Translations under genes and position numbers: made by a program
Origin: Pedobacter cryoconitis
GTDB lineage: Bacteria; Bacteroidota; Bacteroidia; Sphingobacteriales; Sphingobacteriaceae
Reading direction: 5' to 3'
DNA length: 64,000 bases
Assembly (NCBI RefSeq): GCF_014200605.1
Contig: NZ_JACHCE010000002.1
Span: 177,300-241,299, forward strand
Shown here: in pieces, positions 26,620 through 34,243 of the stretch
Layout: every line of letters starts with the position of its first letter
How positions within the stretch are numbered: position 1 is the first letter of the stretch
Notes under the pieces: generated by a model
The model's database searches: none
Seen by the model: only the letters and a program-made list of their open reading frames with translations
Told to the model about the DNA's origin: nothing

Positions 26620-28317
26620 ATGAAAAAGTTAATTTTAATGCTTGGCTTGGTACTTTCGATGCTTATTCTGCAATCCAGTCAGAGTTTTGCAGGGATACAA
26701 AGCAAGGATTCTACAGCGGTAAGTGACGATATTCAGTTTACCGAGATTGGTTCTGCAGCGGATAGTGCTGCTAATGCTGTTGTTAAAGACAGCATTAAAA
26801 AAGACACTGTTAAAGCGGTGGCGGCAGCTGTTAAGCCTGCACCGGTCATACAACAGACAGAGCAGGAAAAAACATTATGGCAAACCTTTATACAGGGGTT
26901 AATCGGAGGGTTTATCGCTTTCCTAATGCCTTGTATTTTCCCAATGGTGCCTCTTACTGTAAGTTATTTTACTAAAAAAGCAGGGAGCAGAAAAAAAGGA
27001 ATTGGCCAGGCTATAATCTATGGTATATCTATTATCATTATTTATGTGGCTTTTGGCTTATTGATTACACTGCTTTTTGGTTCTGCAAAATTAAATGAGC
27101 TGAGTAGCAGCGGATGGTTTAATTTTACATTTTTTATCCTGCTGATTGTTTTCGCCATCTCATTTTTTGGTGCTTTTGAAATTACGCTGCCTAGTTCTTT
27201 CGTGAATAAGATTGATCAGAAAGCGGATGATACCAAAGGTTTAGGTGGTATATTTTTTATGGCGGCTTCACTGGCGCTTGTTTCCTTTTCCTGCACCGGC
27301 CCTATTATTGGAACTCTTTTGGTGCAAGCGAGCTCTAAAGGTGAAATTCTTGCCCCTGCAATAGGAATGTTTGGTTTTGCGCTTGCTTTAGCGCTCCCTT
27401 TTACTTTATCAGCAATATTTCCGGGTTTCCTGAGCAGTATGCCTAAATCGGGTGGCTGGTTAAACAGTGTAAAGGTTTGTCTGGGATTTTTAGAGCTTGC
27501 TTTAGCGCTTAAATTCTTATCGGCTGCTGACCTGGTATGGCATTGGGAATGGTTTGACAGAGAGATATTCCTTGTCCTCTGGATTGTAATTTTCTTCCTG
27601 ATGGGAATCTATATTCTTGGTAAAATTAAGTTCTCACATGATAGTGATGTGCCTTATGTTTCTGTTCCAAGACTGTTTTTTGCTATACTCTCTTTCTCAT
27701 TTGCAATGTACCTTGTTCCCGGACTTTGGGGGGCTCCTGTAAATATTTTAAGTGGTATTGCACCTCCTTTAAATACGCAGGACTTTATTTTGGGTGGAAG
27801 CAGTAGTGGAAACTCACAGGGATCATCAGATTTTCCTGCAACAGTTAAATATAATGACGTATTACATCCTCCTCACGGTTTCAATGCTTTTTTTGACCTC
27901 GACGAAGGATTGGCTTATGCAAAAAAAGTGAATAAACCTGTTCTCATAGATTTTACAGGTCATGCTTGTGTGAATTGCCGGAAAATGGAAGATAAAGTAT
28001 GGATAGATCCACAGGTAGGGCACTTGATTAAAGATGAATATGTGCTGATACAATTATATGTAGATGAGCGCTCGGTAAAGATGCCACCGGAAAAAGTTCA
28101 TTACTCTAAAATTTTAAGGACTACAACAGACGACCTTGGCCGTTGGAACGGAGATTTCCAGGCTACGACTTATAATTCTAACTCACAACCGTTTTATGTT
28201 CTGGGAGGACATGATCTGGTCCCTTTAGTTGCACCTCAGGGAGCAATTTTTGACGCCAAAGAATACGCTGCTTATTTGCAAAGCGGTCTTGATAAATTTA
28301 AAGCATCCAAGAAATAA
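26620..28317 (+). CDS. Thiol:disulfide interchange protein, DsbD beta-gamma type (CcdA + thioredoxin)
   Basis: A 565-residue membrane protein that carries electrons from cytoplasmic thioredoxin to the periplasm. It has a signal-like N terminus and an Ala/Lys/Val linker, then the eight-segment CcdA core from about residue 90. The redox cysteines in that core are visible (L-M-P-C-I-F-P-M and F-S-C-T-G-P). A C-terminal thioredoxin domain carries C-V-N-C (G-H-A-C-V-N-C-R-K-M-E, about residue 450). The alpha domain is encoded separately at 25981. The stop codon shares one base with the pfkA start. Confidence 0.92.
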   Translation: MKKLILMLGLVLSMLILQSSQSFAGIQSKDSTAVSDDIQFTEIGSAADSAANAVVKDSIKKDTVKAVAAAVKPAPVIQQTEQEKTLWQTFIQGLIGGFIAFLMPCIFPMVPLTVSYFTKKAGSRKKGIGQAIIYGISIIIIYVAFGLLITLLFGSAKLNELSSSGWFNFTFFILLIVFAISFFGAFEITLPSSFVNKIDQKADDTKGLGGIFFMAASLALVSFSCTGPIIGTLLVQASSKGEILAPAIGMFGFALALALPFTLSAIFPGFLSSMPKSGGWLNSVKVCLGFLELALALKFLSAADLVWHWEWFDREIFLVLWIVIFFLMGIYILGKIKFSHDSDVPYVSVPRLFFAILSFSFAMYLVPGLWGAPVNILSGIAPPLNTQDFILGGSSSGNSQGSSDFPATVKYNDVLHPPHGFNAFFDLDEGLAYAKKVNKPVLIDFTGHACVNCRKMEDKVWIDPQVGHLIKDEYVLIQLYVDERSVKMPPEKVHYSKILRTTTDDLGRWNGDFQATTYNSNSQPFYVLGGHDLVPLVAPQGAIFDAKEYAAYLQSGLDKFKASKK

Positions 28318-29300
28318 TGACTAAAATTAAAAACATAGCTGTATTAACATCAGGGGGAGACGCACCCGGAATGAATGCTGCCATAAGGGCAGTAGTCAGA
28401 GCGGGTATATATTATGATTTAAATGTTTCAGGAGTACTTAGAGGATATGAAGGATTAATAAATGGTGATTTTATTCCCATGGACCGGAAATCCGTAGCAA
28501 ATATTATCCAGCGTGGAGGAACTATCCTTAAAACTGCGCGGAGCGATGATTTCAGAACTAAAGAAGGAAGACAAAAAGCATATGATCAATTAAAGAAGCA
28601 TGAGATTGATGCGATGGTTGTGATTGGCGGAGATGGTACTTTTACGGGAGCGGACTTATTTACCCGTGAATTTGATTTTCCGGTAATCGGACTTCCCGGG
28701 ACTATCGATAATGATCTGGCAGGAACTGATTTTACTATAGGTTATGATACGGCAATCAATACCGTAGTTAATGCTATTGATAAGATCAGAGACACAGCGG
28801 AGTCACATGACAGACTTTTCATTGTAGAAGTTATGGGCAGAGACTCTGGCTTAATCGCTTTAAGAAGCGGAATTGGTGTCGGTGCAGAAGCTATTATGAT
28901 TCCTGAAGCCAATATGGGTGTAGAAGGTTTGATTAAAAGATTGGAATACGGCAGAAAAGATAAAGCCTCAAAAATTATTATAGTTGCTGAAGGTGATGAA
29001 GTAGGTGGTGCCTTTAACGTCGGAGAAGTACTGAAAGAGAATTTCCCTAATTATGATATCCGGGTGTCTGTTTTAGGACATATTCAGCGCGGTGGCAAGC
29101 CTAGTTGCATGGATAGGGTATTGGCCAGCCGTTTTGGTGTTGCTGCTGTGGAAGGGCTTCTGGAAGGAAGATCTGGTGGTATGGTTGGGCAAATCAATAA
29201 AGAGATTTTATTTACTCCATTTGATCATGCTATCAAGCATATTGATGCAGAAGAAGTAAGTCCTGTCTGGTTAAAACTGGTTGAGATCCTCTCTTTATAG
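28317..29300 (+). CDS. pfkA: ATP-dependent 6-phosphofructokinase
   Basis: A 327-residue glycolytic enzyme that phosphorylates fructose 6-phosphate. Motifs: T-S-G-G-D-A-P-G-M-N-A-A near residue 10, G-G-D-G-T-F near 103, P-G-T-I-D-N-D near 124 (proton-acceptor Asp), M-G-R-D-S-G near 170 and G-x-I-Q-R-G-G near 246. The Gly after G-G-D marks the ATP-using type. The ATG overlaps the preceding dsbD-like stop by one base, so the two are translationally coupled. Confidence 0.95.
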   Translation: MTKIKNIAVLTSGGDAPGMNAAIRAVVRAGIYYDLNVSGVLRGYEGLINGDFIPMDRKSVANIIQRGGTILKTARSDDFRTKEGRQKAYDQLKKHEIDAMVVIGGDGTFTGADLFTREFDFPVIGLPGTIDNDLAGTDFTIGYDTAINTVVNAIDKIRDTAESHDRLFIVEVMGRDSGLIALRSGIGVGAEAIMIPEANMGVEGLIKRLEYGRKDKASKIIIVAEGDEVGGAFNVGEVLKENFPNYDIRVSVLGHIQRGGKPSCMDRVLASRFGVAAVEGLLEGRSGGMVGQINKEILFTPFDHAIKHIDAEEVSPVWLKLVEILSL

Positions 29301-29349
29301 AAATTAATCGGTGCTGCCAGTTGGCAAAACATATTAATTTTATGGCATC

Positions 29350-29380
29350 TTGCTTATCATTAGTATTTTACTTACTTTTG
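29350..29380 (+). promoter_or_regulatory. Promoter of the rpsP-rimM-trmD operon
   Basis: TTG at 29350-29352, a 20-bp spacer and TACTTTTG at 29373-29380 are an exact match to the Bacteroidota -33/-7 consensus. Predicted transcription starts near 29387, leaving a leader of about 50 nt before the S16 start. Confidence 0.8.
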
Positions 29381-29437
29381 CATCCCCGCTAGCATGAAGC
29401 TCCGGGAACTATGTTGAATACATAAACTTATAAAGAA

Positions 29438-30004
29438 ATGGCAACTAAAATCAGATTGCAAAGATTCGGTAAAAAGAGCAAACCTTTTTTCCACGTAGTG
29501 GTAGCGGATTCACGCGCACCGAGAGATGGTAAATTCATTGAGCGTTTAGGTTCATATAACCCAAACACCAATCCTGCAACCATCGAAATTAACTTCGAAA
29601 AAGCATTAGACTGGGTAAACAAAGGTGCTGAGCCTACGGATACCTGCCGTACTATTTTATCTCACAAAGGTATCCTGTACAAAAAACACTTACAGGGTGG
29701 TGTTAAAAAAGGCGCTTTAACTACAGAACAGGCAGATGCTAAATTTGCAGAATGGTTAGTAGCTAAAGACAGTAAAATCGAAGGCAAAAAAGACAGTCTG
29801 ACTAAATCTAAAGATGAAGTTAAGAAAGCTGCTCTTGCTGCTGAAGCTAAGAAAAATGCAGACCGTGGTGCTGCTATCGCATTGAAAAATGCACCAGTAG
29901 TAGAAGAAGTTGTAGCTGAAGAAGCAGCAGAGGAAACTCCTGTAGCTGAAACTGCAACTGAAGAAGCTCCTGCAACAGAAGAAAGCAAAGAAGAAGAAGC
30001 ATAG
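29438..30004 (+). CDS. rpsP: 30S ribosomal protein S16 with C-terminal extension
   Basis: A 188-residue protein whose first 85 or so residues are the S16 domain (I-R-L-Q-R-F-G-K-K-S-K-P-F and D-S-R-A-P-R-D-G-K-F-I-E-R-L-G). S16 is normally 80-100 residues. The rest is a Lys/Ala/Glu-rich tail, ending in a strongly acidic stretch, which is a known feature of Bacteroidota S16. It leads the rpsP-rimM-trmD group and sits behind a consensus promoter. Confidence 0.95.
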   Translation: MATKIRLQRFGKKSKPFFHVVVADSRAPRDGKFIERLGSYNPNTNPATIEINFEKALDWVNKGAEPTDTCRTILSHKGILYKKHLQGGVKKGALTTEQADAKFAEWLVAKDSKIEGKKDSLTKSKDEVKKAALAAEAKKNADRGAAIALKNAPVVEEVVAEEAAEETPVAETATEEAPATEESKEEEA

Positions 30005-30025
30005 TATTTTGTAATTCTTGATTAT

Positions 30026-30066
30026 AGCGAAGAATCCTTCATCAGAAGGTTTTCTTCGCTATTTTT
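30026..30066 (+). terminator. Hairpin with T-tract between rpsP and rimM
   Basis: AGCGAAGAA pairs with TTCTTCGCT, with an inner CCTTC/GAAGG stem, followed by ATTTTTATTT. It lies 28 bp before rimM, so it probably attenuates rimM-trmD relative to the abundant S16. Confidence 0.75.
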
Positions 30067-30094
30067 ATTTAATATATAATTGATTTAGATTTTA

Positions 30095-30622
30095 ATGACG
30101 CACGAAGAGGCATTTTATATAGGGTATTTTACCAAAACCAAAGGATTGAAAGGCGAAATTCAGCTATACTTCGAATATGATGAACCAGGTCTGCTGGATC
30201 TGGATGTTATATTCGCGGACATCAATGGCAAAATGGTCCCTTTTTTCGTATCTGTTTGTAAAATGCAGCCTAACAGCACGGGAAATATCTATCTGGATGA
30301 TATCGATCATATCGATAAAGCTCAGCCTTTACTGAAGAAAAAAGTTTATTTGCCACTCAGCAAAATGCCTGACCGTGATGATGAGGATTTTCACTATACT
30401 GATCTAAAGGGATTTATTGTTTCTGATGAAACTCACGGAGAGCTTGGTGAGATTCTGGAAGTCAATGAATATCCTCAGCAATTTGTGGCTACAGTTTCCT
30501 ATAAGGAGAAAGAAATTCTGTTTCCTTTGAATGATGATATGATTGTTGAGATTGATGAGGATGAAGGTACGCTTCTTGTTAATCTGCCAGAAGGTCTGCT
30601 TGATATTTATCTGTCTAACTAA
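30095..30622 (+). CDS. rimM: Ribosome maturation factor RimM
   Basis: A 175-residue 16S processing factor that binds S19 and assists 30S head assembly. The N-terminal RimM barrel begins [13 protein letters not shown] (residues 8-20), and the C-terminal PRC-barrel domain (about 95-170) contains L-K-G-F-I-V and I-L-F-P-L-N-D-D. It is 11 bp from trmD in the classic operon order. Confidence 0.93.
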   Translation: MTHEEAFYIGYFTKTKGLKGEIQLYFEYDEPGLLDLDVIFADINGKMVPFFVSVCKMQPNSTGNIYLDDIDHIDKAQPLLKKKVYLPLSKMPDRDDEDFHYTDLKGFIVSDETHGELGEILEVNEYPQQFVATVSYKEKEILFPLNDDMIVEIDEDEGTLLVNLPEGLLDIYLSN

Positions 30623-30633
30623 AATTTGTTCCT

Positions 30634-31311
30634 ATGCGTTTTGATATCATAACAGTTTTACCTGATCTGCTTCAAAGTCCTTTTGCTCACTCTATCCTGC
30701 AGCGGGCACAAAGTAAAGGAATTGCTGAAATAGTAGTACACAGTCTGAGAGATTACTCCACTAATAAACAGCGCAGTGTTGATGACTATCCATATGGCGG
30801 TGGCAGTGGTATGATTATGTCAATAGAACCTTTTGCACGTTGTATTGACGCGTTAAAAGAGCAAAGAACCTATGATGAGATTATTTTCATGACCCCCGAT
30901 GGCGCGACATTGAATCAATCCATGGCCAATGAGCTCTCGGGAAAAGGAAATGTAATTATTTTATGCGGGCATTATAAAGGAATTGATCAGCGGATCAGGG
31001 ATATTTATGTAACACGTGAAATCTCGATTGGTGATTATGTTTTATCTGGCGGGGAATTACCTGCAGCTGTTCTTGTTGATGCTATAGTCAGGTTAATACC
31101 CGGTGTGCTTAATGATGAAACATCGGCTTTAAGCGATAGTTTCCAGGGGGGATTGCTGGATGCTCCATTATATACCCGTCCTGCCGATTATAAGGGGCAC
31201 CACGTACCTGAAATCCTGTTGAGCGGACATGAGCTGAAGATTAACAATTGGAGGCATGAGCAGGCTTTAGCGCGTACACAGCGTTTGCGCCCGGATTTGC
31301 TGGAAGATTAG
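30634..31311 (+). CDS. trmD: tRNA (guanine-N1)-methyltransferase TrmD
   Basis: A 225-residue SPOUT methyltransferase that makes m1G37 in tRNA, preventing frameshifting. The trefoil-knot motifs are present: Y-G-G-G-S-G-M near residue 50, [10 protein letters not shown] near 110, and [11 protein letters not shown] near 132. It starts 11 bp after rimM. In most genomes rplS follows directly; here a 90-codon gene intervenes. Confidence 0.95.
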   Translation: MRFDIITVLPDLLQSPFAHSILQRAQSKGIAEIVVHSLRDYSTNKQRSVDDYPYGGGSGMIMSIEPFARCIDALKEQRTYDEIIFMTPDGATLNQSMANELSGKGNVIILCGHYKGIDQRIRDIYVTREISIGDYVLSGGELPAAVLVDAIVRLIPGVLNDETSALSDSFQGGLLDAPLYTRPADYKGHHVPEILLSGHELKINNWRHEQALARTQRLRPDLLED

Positions 31312-31364
31312 TCGTTTTGTTAACTTATTATTCTCTGGAAACTGTTCATATTCTTTAATAAATA

Positions 31365-31467
31365 ATTTATTTGCCATATTATTTATTTGCAAATGAAATT
31401 GTTTATATATTTACGAAATAATATTTGTAGCCTGTTCAGAAGGTGCTTGTAAAATTTGTAAATAAAT
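31365..31467. repeat. ATTTATTTGC repeats upstream of the HTH-like gene
   Basis: Exact direct copies of ATTTATTTGC lie at 31365-31374 and 31381-31390 (16-bp period), and an inverted near-copy GTAAATAAAT lies at 31458-31467, 9 bp before the gene start. A further inverted near-copy (GCAAATAAAA) follows the gene at 31773-31782. Possible operator sites for the adjacent HTH-like protein. Confidence 0.45.
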
Positions 31468-31476
31468 CCAATAAGA

Positions 31477-31749
31477 ATGAGCGAAAGAATAGATAAATAT
31501 AAGATCAATTATTTTTTAGACAAGCTTACAGTTAAAGAATATAAGTTTGCAATGAAGACGATTCCGAAGATGTTGAATATTTCTATGAACACATTTCATA
31601 ATTATCGCAGGATAAAAATTGGGGAGTCCCAGGATATTCCGTATGAAAAAGTTAAACTTATGGAAATTTTATTTGACACGGAAAGCGGGGCGTTGGAAAA
31701 CGCAAAAATGAATGGAAAAAGCCTTATACAACTACTTAAAGGCCAATGA
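31477..31749 (+). CDS. Small helix-turn-helix-like protein
   Basis: A 90-residue protein I cannot assign to a named family. Residues about 28-72 look like an HTH of the XRE/lambda-repressor style: M-K-T-I-P-K-M-L-N-I-S-M-N-T-F-H-N-Y, then I-G-E-S-Q-D-I-P-Y-E-K-V-K-L-M-E-I-L-F. That fits a DNA-binding helix followed by the loop and fourth helix. No membrane segment or enzyme motif is seen. It sits alone between trmD and rplS, in an AT-rich setting with repeated ATTTATTTGC boxes, suggesting autoregulation. Confidence 0.6.
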   Translation: MSERIDKYKINYFLDKLTVKEYKFAMKTIPKMLNISMNTFHNYRRIKIGESQDIPYEKVKLMEILFDTESGALENAKMNGKSLIQLLKGQ

Positions 31750-31914
31750 CAAGGGGATTATAATTTCCATTCGCAAATAAAATAAAAGAGAATTATTGTG
31801 GATTTCGTAAAGAATGTTGAAAAAAAACAAGAATCACTTTTTTTTATTAAATAAAATTCCTAATATTGCAGTCCGATTTTAAACAACAAAAAGTCGGCTT
31901 AATAGCTTAAAATC

Positions 31915-32262
31915 ATGGATTTAGTAAAATTTGTTGAAGAGCAGGTAATCGCAAAGAACGAGTTTCCTGCATTCAAATCAGGAGATACAGTGAGTGTTCA
32001 CTATAAAATTCGCGAAGGTAATAAAGAACGTGTTCAAATTTACCAAGGTGTAGTCTTACAACGTAACAGCGTAGGTGCTAATGAGACGTTTACTGTTCGT
32101 AAAATGTCTAATGGTGTTGGTGTAGAGCGTATCTTCCCAATCAATTCGCCAAACATCGCTAAAATTGAAGTTAACAGTCACGGTAAAGTGCGTAGAGCTA
32201 AGTTGTTCTATCTTCGTGAATTGACTGGTAAAGCAGCTCGTATCAAGTCTAAGAGAGTTTAA
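31915..32262 (+). CDS. rplS: 50S ribosomal protein L19
   Basis: A 115-residue protein at the 30S-50S interface. Family motifs: [11 protein letters not shown] near residue 20, Y-Q-G-V-V-L-Q-R near 43, [14 protein letters not shown] near 59, and R-A-K-L-F-Y-L-R near 94. It is separated from trmD by the HTH-like gene and is followed by a strong terminator, closing the ribosomal group. Confidence 0.96.
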   Translation: MDLVKFVEEQVIAKNEFPAFKSGDTVSVHYKIREGNKERVQIYQGVVLQRNSVGANETFTVRKMSNGVGVERIFPINSPNIAKIEVNSHGKVRRAKLFYLRELTGKAARIKSKRV

Positions 32263-32282
32263 TTTCTCTACAAAATATATAG

Positions 32283-32313
32283 GCCTTCCCGATAATATCG
32301 GGGAGGTTTTTTT
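32283..32313 (+). terminator. Intrinsic terminator after rplS
   Basis: CCTTCCCGAT pairs with ATCGGGGAGG (one mismatch) around AAT, followed by T7. Confidence 0.88.
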
Positions 32314-32517
32314 GTTTGTACCTACCCTATTGCATTTGCTAGGGATCAAGTCATAAACTTGTGGAGCAGGCTCTTTTTTAAGTATAAATTTTGGCACGCT
32401 AAACAGAAAGTCTTTGATGTCACGGATGCTCTTATGGCTCTGGAAGTTGCGCAGAAAGCTTTCAATTTGCATGGGAATGACTCAAAGCCGAAACAAGGCC
32501 GTGCTGTTAGTAAATAG
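32296..32517 (+). other. Open frame of about 73 codons without a start; possible gene remnant
   Basis: From 32296 to the TAG at 32515-32517 one frame stays open. Its translation looks protein-like rather than random: Y-P-I-A-F-A-R-D-Q-V-I-N-L-W-S-R-L-F-F-K-Y, then W-H-A-K-Q-K-V-F-D-V-T-D-A-L-M-A-L-E-V-A-Q-K-A-F. There is no ATG near the beginning, and the frame emerges from the rplS terminator. I do not recognise the family. It may be the 3' remnant of a deleted gene, or chance. Confidence 0.3.
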
Positions 32518-32885
32518 ATTCAAAATAGCTAAATAATCAATCTATACCGGCCGGGTACTGCCTGAGTACTGTCCGGGTACTCGTTAGGGTAAGAGCAGTG
32601 TTAAAGTAACGTAAGAGCATGGCAAGTCCAAGTAAAAACAACTAGTTGAAATGACTTAGAGTTCCTATGCTTAAAGGCTGTTTACAACGTGGTGTCACCC
32701 CGATCTCTATTCAGGCACAACCAAATCATAACCGGATGAAGATTAATGAAATTATAATTTTCCCTTTGACTAACGCACGGACAAAGCGGACATTTTTTAC
32801 TCATCAGGATAATCTATAACGCGAATAGCTTACATTAGTGGAAAGGTATAAAGCTATGGAAGAGATGATTGAATCGGGTAAAAAT
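32518..32885. other. Gene-poor stretch with short repeats
   Basis: No credible gene was seen in 32518-32885. It holds the GTACT repeat cluster (32551-32584), two copies of GTAAGAGCA (32589-32597 and 32611-32619), and a short open stretch before the terminator (reading Y-K-A-M-E-E-M-I-E-S-G) interrupted by stops upstream. Together with the open frame at 32296 this resembles decayed accessory DNA. Confidence 0.4.
32551..32584. repeat. Three degenerate tandem units containing GTACT
   Basis: CCGGGTACTG (32551-32560), CCTGAGTACTGT (32561-32572) and CCGGGTACTCGT (32573-32584) are imperfect tandem units of 10-12 bp, unusually GC-rich for the surroundings. Function unknown. Confidence 0.6.
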
Positions 32886-32934
32886 AAAAGCGGGTTAATC
32901 ACATGTATTTGCACATGCGATTAACCCGCTTTTA
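32886..32934. terminator. Bidirectional terminator downstream of psd
   Basis: AAAAGCGGGTTAATC pairs with GATTAACCCGCTTTT, with an inner CATG/CATG stem and an A/T-rich flank on both sides. On the minus strand it ends the psd transcript. Confidence 0.85.
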
Positions 32935-32956
32935 TTTTTTATGAAGTGGCTGGTAT

Positions 32957-33616
32957 TTAAGCTAATTCGCCTAGAACAGTGATACCACCTTTAACCACCT
33001 GGTTTAGTTCCAGGTTAACTTTTGTACCAACAGGAAGGAATATATCTACTCTGGATCCGAATTTAATAAAGCCAAACTCTTTACTCTGCTCTACAACATC
33101 ACCTTCTTTAACATACCATACAATCCTTCTGGCAAGCGCTCCGGCAATTTGCCTGAATAGTACAGGTGTTCCATTTGCGTGCTCTACAACAACTGTAGTA
33201 CGCTCATTCTCTGTAGAAGATTTAGGGTTCCAGGCAGCAAGATATTTTCCAGGGTGATATTTGAAAAATTTAACCACACCAGCAATTGGATTTCTGTTTA
33301 TATGTACGTTTACAGGAGACATAAATATAGATACCTGTAATCTTTTGTCTTTGAAATATTCATTTTCCTGTGTCTCTTCAATTACTACGACTTTACCATC
33401 AGCAGGACAGATAATCAGGTTATTACCAGTGACGAAAGGTCTCGATGGATTTCTGAAAAACTGGAGAACAGTAACAAATAAGGCGAATGAAGCAATATAT
33501 ACGGCCCATCTTAACCAGGTGACATCCGCAAATCTATAGTCAATGATAGCATTCAGGACGAAGATAAAAAGGAGTGAGAGTGCGATGGTTGTATAACCTT
33601 CTTTATGTATTGTCAT
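32957..33616 (-). CDS. psd: Phosphatidylserine decarboxylase proenzyme (short form)
   Basis: A 219-residue enzyme making phosphatidylethanolamine. It has two N-terminal membrane segments (about 9-26 and 32-50). Motifs are C-P-A-D-G-K-V near residue 74, N-V-H-I-N-R-N-P near 105 and the self-cleavage site K-F-G-S-R-V-D near 190, where the Ser becomes the pyruvoyl group. The length matches the short Psd type (about 220 residues) rather than the 320-residue E. coli form. Confidence 0.93.
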   Translation of the reverse strand: MTIHKEGYTTIALSLLFIFVLNAIIDYRFADVTWLRWAVYIASFALFVTVLQFFRNPSRPFVTGNNLIICPADGKVVVIEETQENEYFKDKRLQVSIFMSPVNVHINRNPIAGVVKFFKYHPGKYLAAWNPKSSTENERTTVVVEHANGTPVLFRQIAGALARRIVWYVKEGDVVEQSKEFGFIKFGSRVDIFLPVGTKVNLELNQVVKGGITVLGELA

Positions 33617-33682
33617 TTAAATATAGATATGTTTAATGCAAAATTGTGAAAAATTTACGGGAATCAAGCTAAAGAATCACAA

Positions 33683-34228
33683 TCAGGAAACTGTGCGGTA
33701 AATATGTTTAAGATTTCTGCCCAGTTCATCATAATCAAGGCCGTAGCCTACAACAAATTCATTTGGGATCTCAAAGCCTATATATTCTAATTCTTTAATA
33801 GGAGAAAGAATCGCTTCTGGTTTAAAAAGAAGACTGCAAACACGAACAGATGCGGGTTCCTGTAAATAAACTTTTTCTAATATATACTTTAATGTAAAGC
33901 CAGTATCCACGATATCTTCCACTAAAACCAGGTGGCGGTCTTTAAGATTATCCGGCAGACCAAATATCTCTTTCATTTCTCCAGTACTGGTTAAGCCACC
34001 TTTATAGCTGGAAACCTTCATAAAAGCTACTTCGCATGGAATTTCTGTTTCCTTAAGCAAATCTGCCATAAATAAAAAGCTGCCATTCAATACCCCAATA
34101 AAAATCGGGCGTTTATCTTTATAATCAGCGTTAATCTGTGCTGCAATTAATTTTGTGCGCTCATTAATGCGTTCGTTCGTGATTGATATCTCGAACTTTC
34201 TATCTCCAACTTCTATCGTATTCATCAT
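33683..34228 (-). CDS. hpt: Hypoxanthine phosphoribosyltransferase
   Basis: A 181-residue purine salvage enzyme converting hypoxanthine or guanine to nucleotides. The PRPP-binding motif V-L-V-E-D-I-V-D-T-G-F-T lies near residues 101-112, an N-terminal G-V-L-N-G-S-F-L-F loop near 45-54, and V-G-Y-G-L-D-Y near 159. It is 15 bp downstream of the GT51 gene on the same strand, so they may share a transcript. Confidence 0.93.
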   Translation of the reverse strand: MMNTIEVGDRKFEISITNERINERTKLIAAQINADYKDKRPIFIGVLNGSFLFMADLLKETEIPCEVAFMKVSSYKGGLTSTGEMKEIFGLPDNLKDRHLVLVEDIVDTGFTLKYILEKVYLQEPASVRVCSLLFKPEAILSPIKELEYIGFEIPNEFVVGYGLDYDELGRNLKHIYRTVS

Positions 34229-34243
34229 TTCTCTATAGCGAAG

